A stretch of 64,000 nucleotides of DNA from assembly GCA_902727935.1 (NCBI GenBank), contig CACVAX010000059.1, forward strand, positions 1 to 64,000. The letters run 5' to 3'. Of this stretch, positions 18,245 to 26,765 are shown piece by piece. Below the pieces are notes generated by a model. That model was not told the DNA's origin. It saw only the letters and a program-made list of their open reading frames with translations, and ran no database searches. Position 1 is the stretch's first letter; every line of letters begins with the position of its first letter. The position numbers and the translations under genes are program-made. Source of the stretch: an uncultured Sulfurovum sp. Lineage in GTDB: Bacteria; Campylobacterota; Campylobacteria; Campylobacterales; Sulfurovaceae.

Positions 18245-20449
18245 TTATAGCTTCACAACCGTAATTCCTAAGTTTCCTTTTAATCCATGAAAAGACTGAA
18301 GCTTGGGATAGGATTTTAAATAGTCAATAATTACTTTTTTGAGTACGCCTCCACCTGTTCCATGAATAACCTCTACCTCATTAAACCCAGAGACTAAGGC
18401 ATCGGAGAGAAAAACATCTAATTTATCTATGGCTTCATCGGCGTAACAACCAAGCAGTTTAATAGAGATAGAGCCTCGTCCAGATTTTTCAACTTTGACC
18501 GTGGTTTTAGGTTTTTGAATCACTTTTTTCTGAACACTTTCTAGGTAACGAAGTTGAGAAAGGGGAACACGCATTTTTAAGCCATCCACTTCTATGGTCG
18601 CTTCTTTATTTCGTATTCCTAAAATTTCTCCTCGTGAAGTACGATATTTAACAGAATCTCCTATTTGTAAAACACGTTTGTTTGGTTGCTCTATACTTTT
18701 GGCATGTTTAGAGAGCTTTTTATGTTTATGGGCATCATTTAGCAGTCGTCTACCTTCTGTAGACTCTTTTACTTTCATGGCTTCTAAAGCCCGTTTAGTT
18801 GCTGCATTATAACGATTTTCAAAGGTGGCTACAGCTTTTCTTTGTTCTTCATTGAGCTTTGCTTCAATGTTTTCTAAATTTTCTTTTTTAGATTCTACAA
18901 TTTTTAACTCTTTGTCTATACGTTCTAGTTTTAAACGCATTTCACGTTCTAAGGTAGTAGACTTTTCAATAAGTTCATTTAAGTTTTCTTTGTCCTCTCC
19001 ATAAACCTCTTTTGCTTTTTTGACAATGTGTTCAGGAACACCATATCTTTGGGCTGTTTCAAATGCATAGGACTTTCCAATGCTTCCTTGTAAAAAAGTA
19101 TAAGTCGGTTTACGGTTTGCTTCATCATACAACGCTGCGATAAGTTCCACATCTTTGTCAGTAGACATAAGCGAAGCGAGTCGTTTATGGTGAGTAGTGA
19201 CAATAAACGTAATGCCTTTTTTCTTCAATTCATCTAGCATAACCCTAAATAAAGAAGCAGCTTCATCGGAATCGGTTCCTAATTCTATTTCATCTACTCC
19301 GACTATGGCATTTTCTTTGTCAAAAAGTTTAGCAAACTCCACCATTCGACCTGCAAAAGTAGAGATGTCATTTTTAACCGATTGAGGGTCATCAATAACA
19401 GCTTCAATACTTTTAAAATGACCAACTTGGGTTTTTTCTTCATTACATCTAAAGGGTAAGAGGTTTTTAGCCATGTAGACAGCTGAGAGTAGAGATTTTA
19501 AAAGCATGGTTTTACCACCAGCGTTTACTCCTGTAACAAGCATAACAGACTTGTCTAAGTCAATATTCACAGGTTTAGGTTTCTCTATGGCAGGATGGCA
19601 AAATTCACTTAGTTTAACCACTTTGGATTTAGAAGGTAAAATGAAAGAAAAATCATAAGTTTTAGCAAAAAGTACCCGTGCTTGATAATGATCAAACCTA
19701 TCATATTCACGGTTAATAAATCTCATAAAAAGATGCCATTTAGAAAAAGTAGTTGAAAAACTTTGACAGTAACGATAAACTACTTCTTCTTTTTTACTTA
19801 AAAGCATGGCTTCTTTCTCTTTTAAGTGAGAAATACTTTGAGGTAAAATATAAAAGAATCCAGTAGAACTTCGACCAACAACAGAGGCTTTAACCACCTT
19901 GTTAAATCCACCACGAACCATAAGCGTTTCTTCGCCATTTAAAAAATGCACTTGGGTGTCTACTAAATATTCTTTTAGTGTAGAAGAGTGTGCCATTTTG
20001 TAGAGCTTTTCTTTGAGTTCTGACTTATTTATTTTTAATGCTTTTTCTATTTCATAAAGCCCTGAATCACGCTCGGGATTAATATTTCCTTCATCGGTAA
20101 AATAGAGGATAATATCATTAATCTCATCATCAATACTAATTTCTTGAATCCATTTATTAAGAGGCTCAGGTAAGCTAAGTGCTTTGAGCGAATTAAAATA
20201 AGAAAGCATGGTCACAAAAGCATAAAGCTCTTCAAGTCTTAGTATTCCTTGCTTTTTTAAAATATTAATCTCACGGTCAAGGTTAGGTACTTCCTTGATA
20301 CTTGGAAATTCCACTTTAGAAAGAGCTTGAATATATCGATGATGCTGATTAATATCACCTTGCATCTCAATCTCTTTATCACGAGCATAAAAGTTTTTAA
20401 AGTTATTTATATGTTGGTCTAAGTCTAGTTTTTGGGTTAGGGTTTTCAA
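18245..20449 (-). CDS. mutS2: Endonuclease MutS2
   Basis: MutS2 suppresses recombination and, in other bacteria, rescues collided ribosomes. This 734-residue protein has a helical core domain, a MutS-type ABC ATPase (Walker A TGVNAGGKTMLLKS, Walker B AIVGVDEIELGTD), a long coiled coil (about residues 500-590), a KOW-like linker, and a C-terminal Smr domain with HGTGGGVLK. The first Smr motif is IKLLGCYADEA rather than the usual LDLRG-type sequence, which may weaken nuclease activity. No MutS1 is seen in this window. A TATAAT box on the minus strand (20512-20507) lies about 58 bases upstream of ATG 20449. Confidence 0.95.
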   Translation of the reverse strand: MKTLTQKLDLDQHINNFKNFYARDKEIEMQGDINQHHRYIQALSKVEFPSIKEVPNLDREINILKKQGILRLEELYAFVTMLSYFNSLKALSLPEPLNKWIQEISIDDEINDIILYFTDEGNINPERDSGLYEIEKALKINKSELKEKLYKMAHSSTLKEYLVDTQVHFLNGEETLMVRGGFNKVVKASVVGRSSTGFFYILPQSISHLKEKEAMLLSKKEEVVYRYCQSFSTTFSKWHLFMRFINREYDRFDHYQARVLFAKTYDFSFILPSKSKVVKLSEFCHPAIEKPKPVNIDLDKSVMLVTGVNAGGKTMLLKSLLSAVYMAKNLLPFRCNEEKTQVGHFKSIEAVIDDPQSVKNDISTFAGRMVEFAKLFDKENAIVGVDEIELGTDSDEAASLFRVMLDELKKKGITFIVTTHHKRLASLMSTDKDVELIAALYDEANRKPTYTFLQGSIGKSYAFETAQRYGVPEHIVKKAKEVYGEDKENLNELIEKSTTLEREMRLKLERIDKELKIVESKKENLENIEAKLNEEQRKAVATFENRYNAATKRALEAMKVKESTEGRRLLNDAHKHKKLSKHAKSIEQPNKRVLQIGDSVKYRTSRGEILGIRNKEATIEVDGLKMRVPLSQLRYLESVQKKVIQKPKTTVKVEKSGRGSISIKLLGCYADEAIDKLDVFLSDALVSGFNEVEVIHGTGGGVLKKVIIDYLKSYPKLQSFHGLKGNLGITVVKL

Positions 20450-20582
20450 TGATATTTTCCAATAAAAGTGTTTGGGGCAATGCTTTTTTAGTTATTTATT
20501 CAAATGATTATAGCATATTTTCAATATTGGGCTAAAAATGAAAAAAGTATTTAAAACAATAAATTTATTTTATAATATTTTA

Positions 20583-20609
20583 TTGATATTTATTTTAAAA
20601 TGTTACAAT
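20583..20609 (+). promoter_or_regulatory. Promoter of the small helical protein gene
   Basis: TTGATA (20583-20588) and TACAAT (20604-20609) are separated by 15 bases upstream of ATG 20639. It is divergent from the mutS2 promoter, whose minus-strand -10 box is at 20507-20512. Confidence 0.4.
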
Positions 20610-20638
20610 GTAGAGATAAAATTTTAAAGGATTGAAAC

Positions 20639-21139
20639 ATGGAAAAAGATTTTAAAGAAGCTGTTGAAAAGTCAACAAAAGCGATGCATGGGTTAGAAGG
20701 CAAAGTAGATAATCTTGTGGAAGAATTAAGTGAAAGTGCTACTGAACTTTGGGCTGATTTTAAAAAGAACTTAGCAAATATGAGTTCAAAATTAGAAAAT
20801 GCTTCTGAAGATATTAGTAAAGCAGGTGAAGAGACAACGCTTCAAGCACATCTTGGTGCAATGGAAGCACGAGATAAGATGGAAGGACTCAAAGAGGGAA
20901 TGGAAGATTTTACTCAAAAAATAACCAAAGATGCACAAAGCGTCATAGATACAGCAACCCTCAAAGCCTATTTAGGAAAGATGGAAGCTGAAGATTTTTG
21001 GGAAGAAAAAGGGCCTAGAATTACAGAAGAGTTTAATGCTTCAAAAGAGAGTGTAGAGAAACTCGCCGTTGAAGCGATGGATGAAATCACCACTTTCTTT
21101 ACAAAGCTATCTGCTAATTTTTCTGAGAAAAAGAGTTAG
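20639..21139 (+). CDS. Acidic helical protein of unknown function
   Basis: This soluble 166-residue protein is rich in Glu, Lys and Ala and predicted almost entirely helical, probably coiled coil. It contains a near-duplicate segment: TLQAHLGAMEARD at 67-79 and TLKAYLGKMEAED at 107-119, exactly 40 residues apart. There is no signal peptide. A structural or phasin-like/apolipoprotein-like role is possible but unproven. Its last 26 bases overlap the convergent gene at 21114. Confidence 0.6.
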   Translation: MEKDFKEAVEKSTKAMHGLEGKVDNLVEELSESATELWADFKKNLANMSSKLENASEDISKAGEETTLQAHLGAMEARDKMEGLKEGMEDFTQKITKDAQSVIDTATLKAYLGKMEAEDFWEEKGPRITEEFNASKESVEKLAVEAMDEITTFFTKLSANFSEKKS

Positions 21140-21839
21140 ACTTTAAGGTTCTAAGACGCTTAAAGCGTTGCCATTTTGTGGGGTTAAATCGTTTATAAAA
21201 CCATAAACAACCTGCATCAAAACCAAAATAGAAAACAGAAATGGCAGAAGGTGGGTTGGCCGAAGGAATAAAAGAGACTTTGTCAAACCATACTTCTGGC
21301 CAGTACCAACATTGATAATATGTTCCTATTAACTCCAAATAGACAATGGCAAAAAACATAAAAAAAAAAAAGAGCTTTGTTTGTGGTCGACGTTTAAAAA
21401 CCCAAATAATGACTAAGAGACAGATAAATCCAAAAACATCATTTCCAAAAATAAGCCATGCACTTGAATAGATTATCATAGCAACATATAAAAACTTAAT
21501 AATAAGCTTTTGATGTTTTAAAATAATGGGTTCTTTTATAAAATAATAAACACAAGCATAAATAATAGCATGACCAAAAGGAACATAAATAGGTAAGTTT
21601 TCTAGTCTATAGGTGTACATTCCAAAAACTAAAGAGAAAAGATACTCTCCTCCTAACGCCACAATAAGCCCGTAAAGCATGAGTTGTTTAATTTGTTTTG
21701 AAACTTGTGTGTATAACCAAATAAAGGTGATGAAAACCAAAATATTAGTGAGCCATTGTTGAGCAAAAAAATGGCTGTCAAGGTAAAGTCCTACCCATAA
21801 AATGGGAAAGAATAAGGCATGGATATGTAAATATTTCAT
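21114..21839 (-). CDS. Polytopic membrane protein of unknown function
   Basis: The 241 residues form about seven hydrophobic helices, with conserved-looking loops GEYLFSLVFGMYTYRLENLP and YYQCWYWPEVW. I do not recognise the family. The coding sequence contains a run of 12 T on the coding strand (21371-21360, four Phe codons), a possible slippage site. A gain or loss of one base there would remove the last 80 or so residues. It converges with and overlaps the helical protein gene. Confidence 0.6.
   Translation of the reverse strand: MKYLHIHALFFPILWVGLYLDSHFFAQQWLTNILVFITFIWLYTQVSKQIKQLMLYGLIVALGGEYLFSLVFGMYTYRLENLPIYVPFGHAIIYACVYYFIKEPIILKHQKLIIKFLYVAMIIYSSAWLIFGNDVFGFICLLVIIWVFKRRPQTKLFFFFMFFAIVYLELIGTYYQCWYWPEVWFDKVSFIPSANPPSAISVFYFGFDAGCLWFYKRFNPTKWQRFKRLRTLKSNSFSQKN
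21360..21371. repeat. 12-base homopolymer tract inside a gene
   Basis: Twelve consecutive A on the plus strand encode FFFF in the membrane-protein gene on the minus strand. Homopolymer tracts of this length can drive phase variation in Campylobacterota. Confidence 0.6.
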
Positions 21840-21892
21840 TATTTTCTTTTAAGTTAGATGGTATTTTTGTATCGTTAAAATTATAGTAGAAT

Positions 21893-22999
21893 ATGATATT
21901 AAGTAGAAAAATGAGAAATAAATATATAGGCATTATGTCAGGAACAAGTTTGGATGGGGTAGATGTTGCTTTATGTGAAATAGATGATGAGGTTTGTCTT
22001 TTAAAAGCATCTTATTATTTGGAATTTGACTTAGATTTAAAAGAAGAAGTGCTTCGAGTTATTAATGGTACGACAACCATTCAAGAGATTGGAACTGTTG
22101 ATTGTAAATTGGCATATCTTTTTGCTAGGGCTGTTAATGAGTTATTAGAGAATAGTAATTATAAAAAAGAAGAAATCAGAGCCATTGGTTCACATGGACA
22201 AACTTTGTGGCATGAACCTCATGGAAAGTTTCCTTTCTCTTTGCAATTGGGGAATCCTTCTGTTTTGGCTGTTGAAACAGGCATTGATGTGGTGGCTGAT
22301 TTTCGTTCTAAAGATGTGGCATTAGGAGGGCAGGGTGCTCCTTTTGCTCCTGCCTTTCATAATTTTTTGTTTTCTCATCTAAAGAATTGTGCTGTTTTGA
22401 ATATTGGTGGTATGGCAAATATATCCATTTTAGGAGATAAATTACTAGGATATGATACAGGTTGTGGAAATGTTTTGATGGATTTATGGATAAAAGAGCA
22501 TCAAAATGTCGCTTATGATAAAGATGGAGCATGGGCAAAATCTGGAGAAGTTAATCAAGAATTATTGAGTAATTTCTTGAATGATGAGTACTTTTTATTA
22601 AAATTTCCTAAAAGTACAGGTCGTGAGTATTTTAATAAGAAATTTTTAATAAAGTATTTAGAAGCATTCGATAAAATATGTAATAAAGATGTTCAAGCAA
22701 CCTTATTAGCGTTGACAGCAAGCTCGATAGCTAATGAGATTAGACAATTTAATATTAAAGAACTTCTTGTTTGTGGGGGTGGTGTGAGAAATATTTTTTT
22801 GATGGAACAATTAAGAGAAGCACTTCCCAAGATAAAGGTTAGCTCTACTGAAAAATATGGCATTAGTGCCGATAATATGGAAGCGATGATATTTGCTTGG
22901 TTGGCACATAATCGATTGGAAAATGAAATAGTTGATTTAAAAACTGTTACAGCAGCAAAAAAGAATATAATTTTAGGGGCAATATATGCAAGTGATTAA
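21893..22999 (+). CDS. anmK: Anhydro-N-acetylmuramic acid kinase
   Basis: AnmK phosphorylates and opens 1,6-anhydroMurNAc released during peptidoglycan recycling, giving MurNAc-6-phosphate. The 368 residues carry the phosphate-binding MSGTSLDGVD near the N-terminus and the family motifs GSHGQTLWH, NIGGMANIS, GYDTGCGN and LLVCGGGVRN. The start could be ATG 21893 or ATG 21911; neither has a strong ribosome binding site. The 3' end overlaps amgK by 14 bases, so the two are translationally coupled in an anmK-amgK-murU cluster. Confidence 0.95.
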   Translation: MILSRKMRNKYIGIMSGTSLDGVDVALCEIDDEVCLLKASYYLEFDLDLKEEVLRVINGTTTIQEIGTVDCKLAYLFARAVNELLENSNYKKEEIRAIGSHGQTLWHEPHGKFPFSLQLGNPSVLAVETGIDVVADFRSKDVALGGQGAPFAPAFHNFLFSHLKNCAVLNIGGMANISILGDKLLGYDTGCGNVLMDLWIKEHQNVAYDKDGAWAKSGEVNQELLSNFLNDEYFLLKFPKSTGREYFNKKFLIKYLEAFDKICNKDVQATLLALTASSIANEIRQFNIKELLVCGGGVRNIFLMEQLREALPKIKVSSTEKYGISADNMEAMIFAWLAHNRLENEIVDLKTVTAAKKNIILGAIYASD

Positions 23000-23915
23000 A
23001 GCGTGGATAGAAACATTGGGTTATAAAGATTATCAGCTAGAAGCAATGACGGCTGATGCTAGTTTTAGAAAATATTATAGATTAAGCGTGAACGAAGAGA
23101 GTTTTGTGATTATGGATGCTTCTGAAGACAAAGAGAGTATTTACCCATTTATTGATATTTCTGTGCGTTTACTCAAAGCCAAAGTTGAAGTGCCTCGAAT
23201 TCTTTCTCAAAATCTAAAAGAGGGTTTTTTATTGCTTTCTGATTTGGGTACACAGCACTTAGCTGATAGGTTGAGTCCTATGAGTGTGGAGCTTCTCTAC
23301 ATGAAAGGTATTAGTGAAATTGTTAAGATACAGGAGATAGACACCACAGGGATAGACGTGTATGATAAAGATTTTTTAATCTCTGAGATGAATTTAATGG
23401 AAGAGTGGTATTTAAGACAACATAAACATCTCTTTTTATCTGAAAAAGGGTTGGGAAATTTAGAAAAAATATTAGAATTAATTGCCAATGAAGTGTTGTC
23501 TCAACCTCAAAATATTTTTGTGCATCGTGATTTTCATTCGCGTAATATTATGCTGGTATCAGGACGGTTAATACTCATTGATTATCAAGATGCAAAATCA
23601 GGAGCGTTGACCTATGACCTTGTCTCGCTCTTAAAAGATGTTTACATTGAGTTTGATGCCACAAAAATGGAAGAACTCGCTTTGGAGTTTAAAGCACTAA
23701 AGGGTCTCAAAGTCTCCAATGAACTCTTTCTACGATGGTTTCACTTTACAGCACTGCAACGACATCTTAAAATTTTAGGTATTTTTGCACGTTTAAATAT
23801 ACGAGATGGTAAAAGTGGCTACTTAAAAGATATTCCTTTAACCTTAAAATATGTGTTAGAGGTGTGTGATAAGTATGATGAGTTAAAATCTTTAGGTGAA
23901 TTACTTAGAAGGTGA
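22986..23915 (+). CDS. amgK: N-acetylmuramate/N-acetylglucosamine kinase AmgK-like
   Basis: This 309-residue protein has the aminoglycoside-phosphotransferase/choline-kinase fold, with the catalytic loop VHRDFHSRNIM and the metal-binding LIDYQDAKSG. In Pseudomonas, AmgK phosphorylates MurNAc at the anomeric position to give MurNAc-1-phosphate, bypassing de novo UDP-MurNAc synthesis. The assignment rests on fold plus the flanking anmK and murU-like genes. On its own the sequence could be another sugar or choline kinase. Confidence 0.82.
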   Translation: MQVIKAWIETLGYKDYQLEAMTADASFRKYYRLSVNEESFVIMDASEDKESIYPFIDISVRLLKAKVEVPRILSQNLKEGFLLLSDLGTQHLADRLSPMSVELLYMKGISEIVKIQEIDTTGIDVYDKDFLISEMNLMEEWYLRQHKHLFLSEKGLGNLEKILELIANEVLSQPQNIFVHRDFHSRNIMLVSGRLILIDYQDAKSGALTYDLVSLLKDVYIEFDATKMEELALEFKALKGLKVSNELFLRWFHFTALQRHLKILGIFARLNIRDGKSGYLKDIPLTLKYVLEVCDKYDELKSLGELLRR

Positions 23916-23948
23916 GTATAATACGAAAAATATTTTTTAGGTAATAAG

Positions 23949-24599
23949 ATGACAGCAATGATTTTAGCAGCAGGATTAGGAAGTCGTATGCGACCACTTA
24001 CCAATGATACGCCAAAACCTTTACTTGAAGTAGGGGGAAAACCTCTTATTGTTTGGCATATTGAACAGCTGAAAAGTGCTGGTTTTAAAGATATTGTGAT
24101 TAATGTGGCTTATTTAGGTCAACAAATAATTGACCATTTGGGCGATGGTTCAAAGTTTGGGGTTAACATTGTTTTTTCGGATGAACAAAATGAAGGAGCA
24201 TTGGAGACAGCAGGAGGGATTGTTAAGGCTTTAGACAAACTTTCTGAAACTTTTTTAGTGGTCAATGGGGATATTTGGAGCGATTATGCTTATTTGAATA
24301 ATTTTCAGTTAGCAGAGGGAAAATTAGCCCATTTGGTCTTAGTAGACAATCCAGAGCATCACCCCTTAGGTGATTTTTTATTAACAGGTACAGAAAGAAA
24401 ATATACTTTTTCAGGAATAGCTTATTATTCTAAGCGTTTGTTTGAAGGAGTTTCTTATGGAAAAGCTCCACTAGCTCCTTTACTTTTTGAAGCAATGGAT
24501 AAACATAAAGTTACCACAGAATATCATAAAGGTATTTGGCATGATATTGGGACACCTAAACGCTTAGAAGTCTTAGATAAAACATTAAAGGAAGCATGA
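23949..24599 (+). CDS. murU: Nucleotidyltransferase, MurU-like (MurNAc-1-phosphate uridylyltransferase)
   Basis: This 216-residue NTP-transferase has the signature LAAGLGSRMRPLT-TPKPLL at the N-terminus and the metal-binding VVNGDIW near residue 95. It ends with KGIWHDIGTPKRLEVL, typical of the short MurU/RmlA-like group. MurU makes UDP-MurNAc from MurNAc-1-phosphate and UTP. The cluster anmK-amgK-murU reconstitutes most of the anabolic recycling route; the MupP phosphatase that links AnmK to AmgK is not in the cluster. It follows amgK by 33 bases. Confidence 0.85.
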   Translation: MTAMILAAGLGSRMRPLTNDTPKPLLEVGGKPLIVWHIEQLKSAGFKDIVINVAYLGQQIIDHLGDGSKFGVNIVFSDEQNEGALETAGGIVKALDKLSETFLVVNGDIWSDYAYLNNFQLAEGKLAHLVLVDNPEHHPLGDFLLTGTERKYTFSGIAYYSKRLFEGVSYGKAPLAPLLFEAMDKHKVTTEYHKGIWHDIGTPKRLEVLDKTLKEA

Positions 24600-24673
24600 C
24601 TCTATTGGGAAGATGTAACATTAATATCAATAAAAAAATAGATAGGGTGTTTGTTTTAAAAATCACACTTAGC

Positions 24674-24689
24674 TCACATTTTTATGTGA
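24674..24689. promoter_or_regulatory. Palindrome upstream of the response regulator
   Basis: TCACAT (24674-24679) and ATGTGA (24684-24689) form a perfect inverted repeat around TTTT, 34 bases before the start codon. It may be an operator, possibly autoregulatory. No test is possible from one copy. Confidence 0.3.
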
Positions 24690-24722
24690 ATATAGAGGGT
24701 TAAATCAAAAAAAGGAATGAGT

Positions 24723-25400
24723 ATGAAAGTATTAAAAAATTTGAACATATTATATGTAGAAGATGAAGAAGCAATAATTGATAAATATACTTATTTTTTA
24801 GAAGAGAGTTGTAAAGAGGTTTTCATTGCTCGAGATGGTGAAGAGGCATATCGACTCTATAAAGAAAATAAAGTTCATCTGATTATTATGGATTTACTTA
24901 TTCCTAAAATGAGTGGTATTGTGTTGGCAAGAAAAATTCGTCAAGAAGATGATACAATTCCTATGATTGCTTTGACAGCTCATTCTGATAGAGAGATACT
25001 TTTAGATATTGTAGATTTGAATTTTTCCTCTTATCTTATTAAACCAGTTTTACGTTCTGATTTAATGCATGCTTTTGAAAAAGTAGCTGAAAGAGTGGAT
25101 GGAGGACGTGCTGTTCCTTTGCCTTGTGACTGTTCATGGGATTCAAAAAGTAAAACATTGTTTTGTAATGATGAATCAATTTTTTTAACTCGAAGAGAAT
25201 TAAAACTTTTTGAACTTTTAGTTGAGAAAGCTGGAACACCTTGTTCGGATGATGAAATCTTTTTTTATGTTTGGGGAGATGAGTTTGATAAGGTGATTAC
25301 CAATTCATCGATAAGAACATTGGTTAAAAATTTACGCAAAAAGATACCTGCTGAATTAATTAAGAACCAATATGGAGTGGGTTATAAAATTAATTTCTAA
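24723..25400 (+). CDS. OmpR-family response regulator
   Basis: It has a receiver domain with acidic pocket VEDEE, phosphoacceptor Asp in IIMDLLIPKMSG, Thr in ALTAHS and Lys in LIKPV. An OmpR/PhoB-type winged helix follows (LTRRELKLFELL, TLVKNLRKK, YGVGYKI). ATG 24723 is chosen over ATG 24717 because AAGGA at 24712-24716 touches the first ATG but sits six bases before the second. No histidine kinase gene is adjacent, so its partner is encoded elsewhere. Confidence 0.92.
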   Translation: MKVLKNLNILYVEDEEAIIDKYTYFLEESCKEVFIARDGEEAYRLYKENKVHLIIMDLLIPKMSGIVLARKIRQEDDTIPMIALTAHSDREILLDIVDLNFSSYLIKPVLRSDLMHAFEKVAERVDGGRAVPLPCDCSWDSKSKTLFCNDESIFLTRRELKLFELLVEKAGTPCSDDEIFFYVWGDEFDKVITNSSIRTLVKNLRKKIPAELIKNQYGVGYKINF

Positions 25401-25402
25401 AT

Positions 25403-26242
25403 TTAACTTTTAATTGTTCGCTGTAAATATTTGGCTACAGCATCTTCATTATTACTTTCTTTTAAAACAAGTGTGGCTTCTTTTTTGACAATATCGAGTG
25501 CATTGTTAACAGCAATGGAAGTTCCTGCTAGTTTAAACATGCCTATATCATTAATACTATCTCCAAATACCGTTGTCTCTTTAGCATCAAGGTTTAAGTA
25601 CTCATGAACTTTGTCCAAAGCATGTGCCTTGTCACTTAAAGGGTGTAGTATGGTTAAAAAATAACATTTCATGTAGTTTTCTGGAGAAAGTTTGACTTCT
25701 ATAGTGTTCCCGAAAACTTTTTTTAGATGTTTGGAGAGAGGACGAAGCAAACTTTCTTCTCCCATATAGACCAATTTTAATGTCTCATTTGCTCCTTCAA
25801 TTCTCTTTTTATGGACAATGCGTTCATCGCTTATGTAATGGTTATTGATAAGAAAGGTTTGATAGTTATTTAAAATGGGAGGAATATCAAAACTTTCATC
25901 AAGGCTCTTTTGGTCACGTAAAGCAATAACATAAGGGTAAATACCAAAAGAGATAGACTCTTCTATAATTGCATCTCCAATCTCTTTAGTAAGGGTATTG
26001 AGTGAAATAATTTTTTTCTCAGTAGTGGCGACCATTGCACCATCTAAAAGGGTTAGGGGATGTTCTAGTTTTAAACCCTTGAGAAATTCGGATGTCTTAG
26101 AAAAGCTTCTAGCTGTTGCAATCGATAGCAGTGCATGGTTTGCTTTTTCGTTCCAGATTTTTTTTGAAAATTGACTTACAGATTGTGAGCTGTGTAAAAA
26201 AGTATGGTCTAAATCAGTAATAAAAAGTTTTTGCATTTGCAC
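25403..26242 (-). CDS. HAD-superfamily hydrolase, Cof type
   Basis: The 279 residues have HAD motif I DLDHT (D10, D12), a Thr motif (SIATARS), and motif IV GDSINDIGMF with a large C2 cap between, as in Cof/YidA sugar-phosphatases. The substrate is unknown. It lies next to a MurNAc recycling cluster that lacks an obvious MurNAc-6-phosphate phosphatase. MupP itself is a HAD enzyme but with a different cap, so a link is speculative. Convergent with the response regulator, two bases apart. Confidence 0.85.
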   Translation of the reverse strand: MQMQKLFITDLDHTFLHSSQSVSQFSKKIWNEKANHALLSIATARSFSKTSEFLKGLKLEHPLTLLDGAMVATTEKKIISLNTLTKEIGDAIIEESISFGIYPYVIALRDQKSLDESFDIPPILNNYQTFLINNHYISDERIVHKKRIEGANETLKLVYMGEESLLRPLSKHLKKVFGNTIEVKLSPENYMKCYFLTILHPLSDKAHALDKVHEYLNLDAKETTVFGDSINDIGMFKLAGTSIAVNNALDIVKKEATLVLKESNNEDAVAKYLQRTIKS

Positions 26243-26288
26243 TCTTTTTTAAAGAGTATTATAGCTAAGAGTTTGCTAAACTTTCACT

Positions 26289-26690
26289 ATGGAAATATTG
26301 CTACAACTCATCTTCGCTATGATCTTATTGGAATTATTAGAGATCTATCTGTATAAAGCTGAAACCTTAGCTGAAATGGTAGATAAACTTTTTGTTTATT
26401 ATAAACAATCTGTATTTCTTTTTTTTATTTTACACCCAACTGTTTATTTTGTTTTGGGAGTTTTACTTTATTTTGATGCATTTAATTTTTATGGTGTTAC
26501 TATTTTAGTACTTAAAATATTTGATATTTTTTTTAAAATGGAACTGATTCGACAAAAGTACTACTTAAAACAGATGGACAGTGAACTCTCGAAAATGATG
26601 AATATGAAGTTGACATTCTCCATGAGGTTTTTAGGCTTATTGGTGCATGTCCCCTTATTATATATGGCAATTACTGCTGTTTTTGGCTAA
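26289..26690 (+). CDS. Small membrane protein of unknown function
   Basis: The 133-residue protein has three or four hydrophobic segments (EILLQLIFAMILLELLEIYL, FLFFILHPTVYFVLGVLLY, LGLLVHVPLLYMAITAVF) and a cytoplasmic-type basic loop. No family is recognised. It is divergent from the HAD gene and lies just upstream of the rho promoter. Confidence 0.6.
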   Translation: MEILLQLIFAMILLELLEIYLYKAETLAEMVDKLFVYYKQSVFLFFILHPTVYFVLGVLLYFDAFNFYGVTILVLKIFDIFFKMELIRQKYYLKQMDSELSKMMNMKLTFSMRFLGLLVHVPLLYMAITAVFG

Positions 26691-26708
26691 ACTTAACAAT
26701 AAATTGAA

Positions 26709-26714
26709 TATAAT
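26709..26714 (+). promoter_or_regulatory. rho promoter -10 box
   Basis: TATAAT lies 57 bases before ATG 26766, giving a leader of about 45 nt that ends in AGAGGA. Confidence 0.45.
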
Positions 26715-26765
26715 AACAGAACTACAAATACTAGAAAAATCCCCAATTAGCTTTCAAGAGGACTT

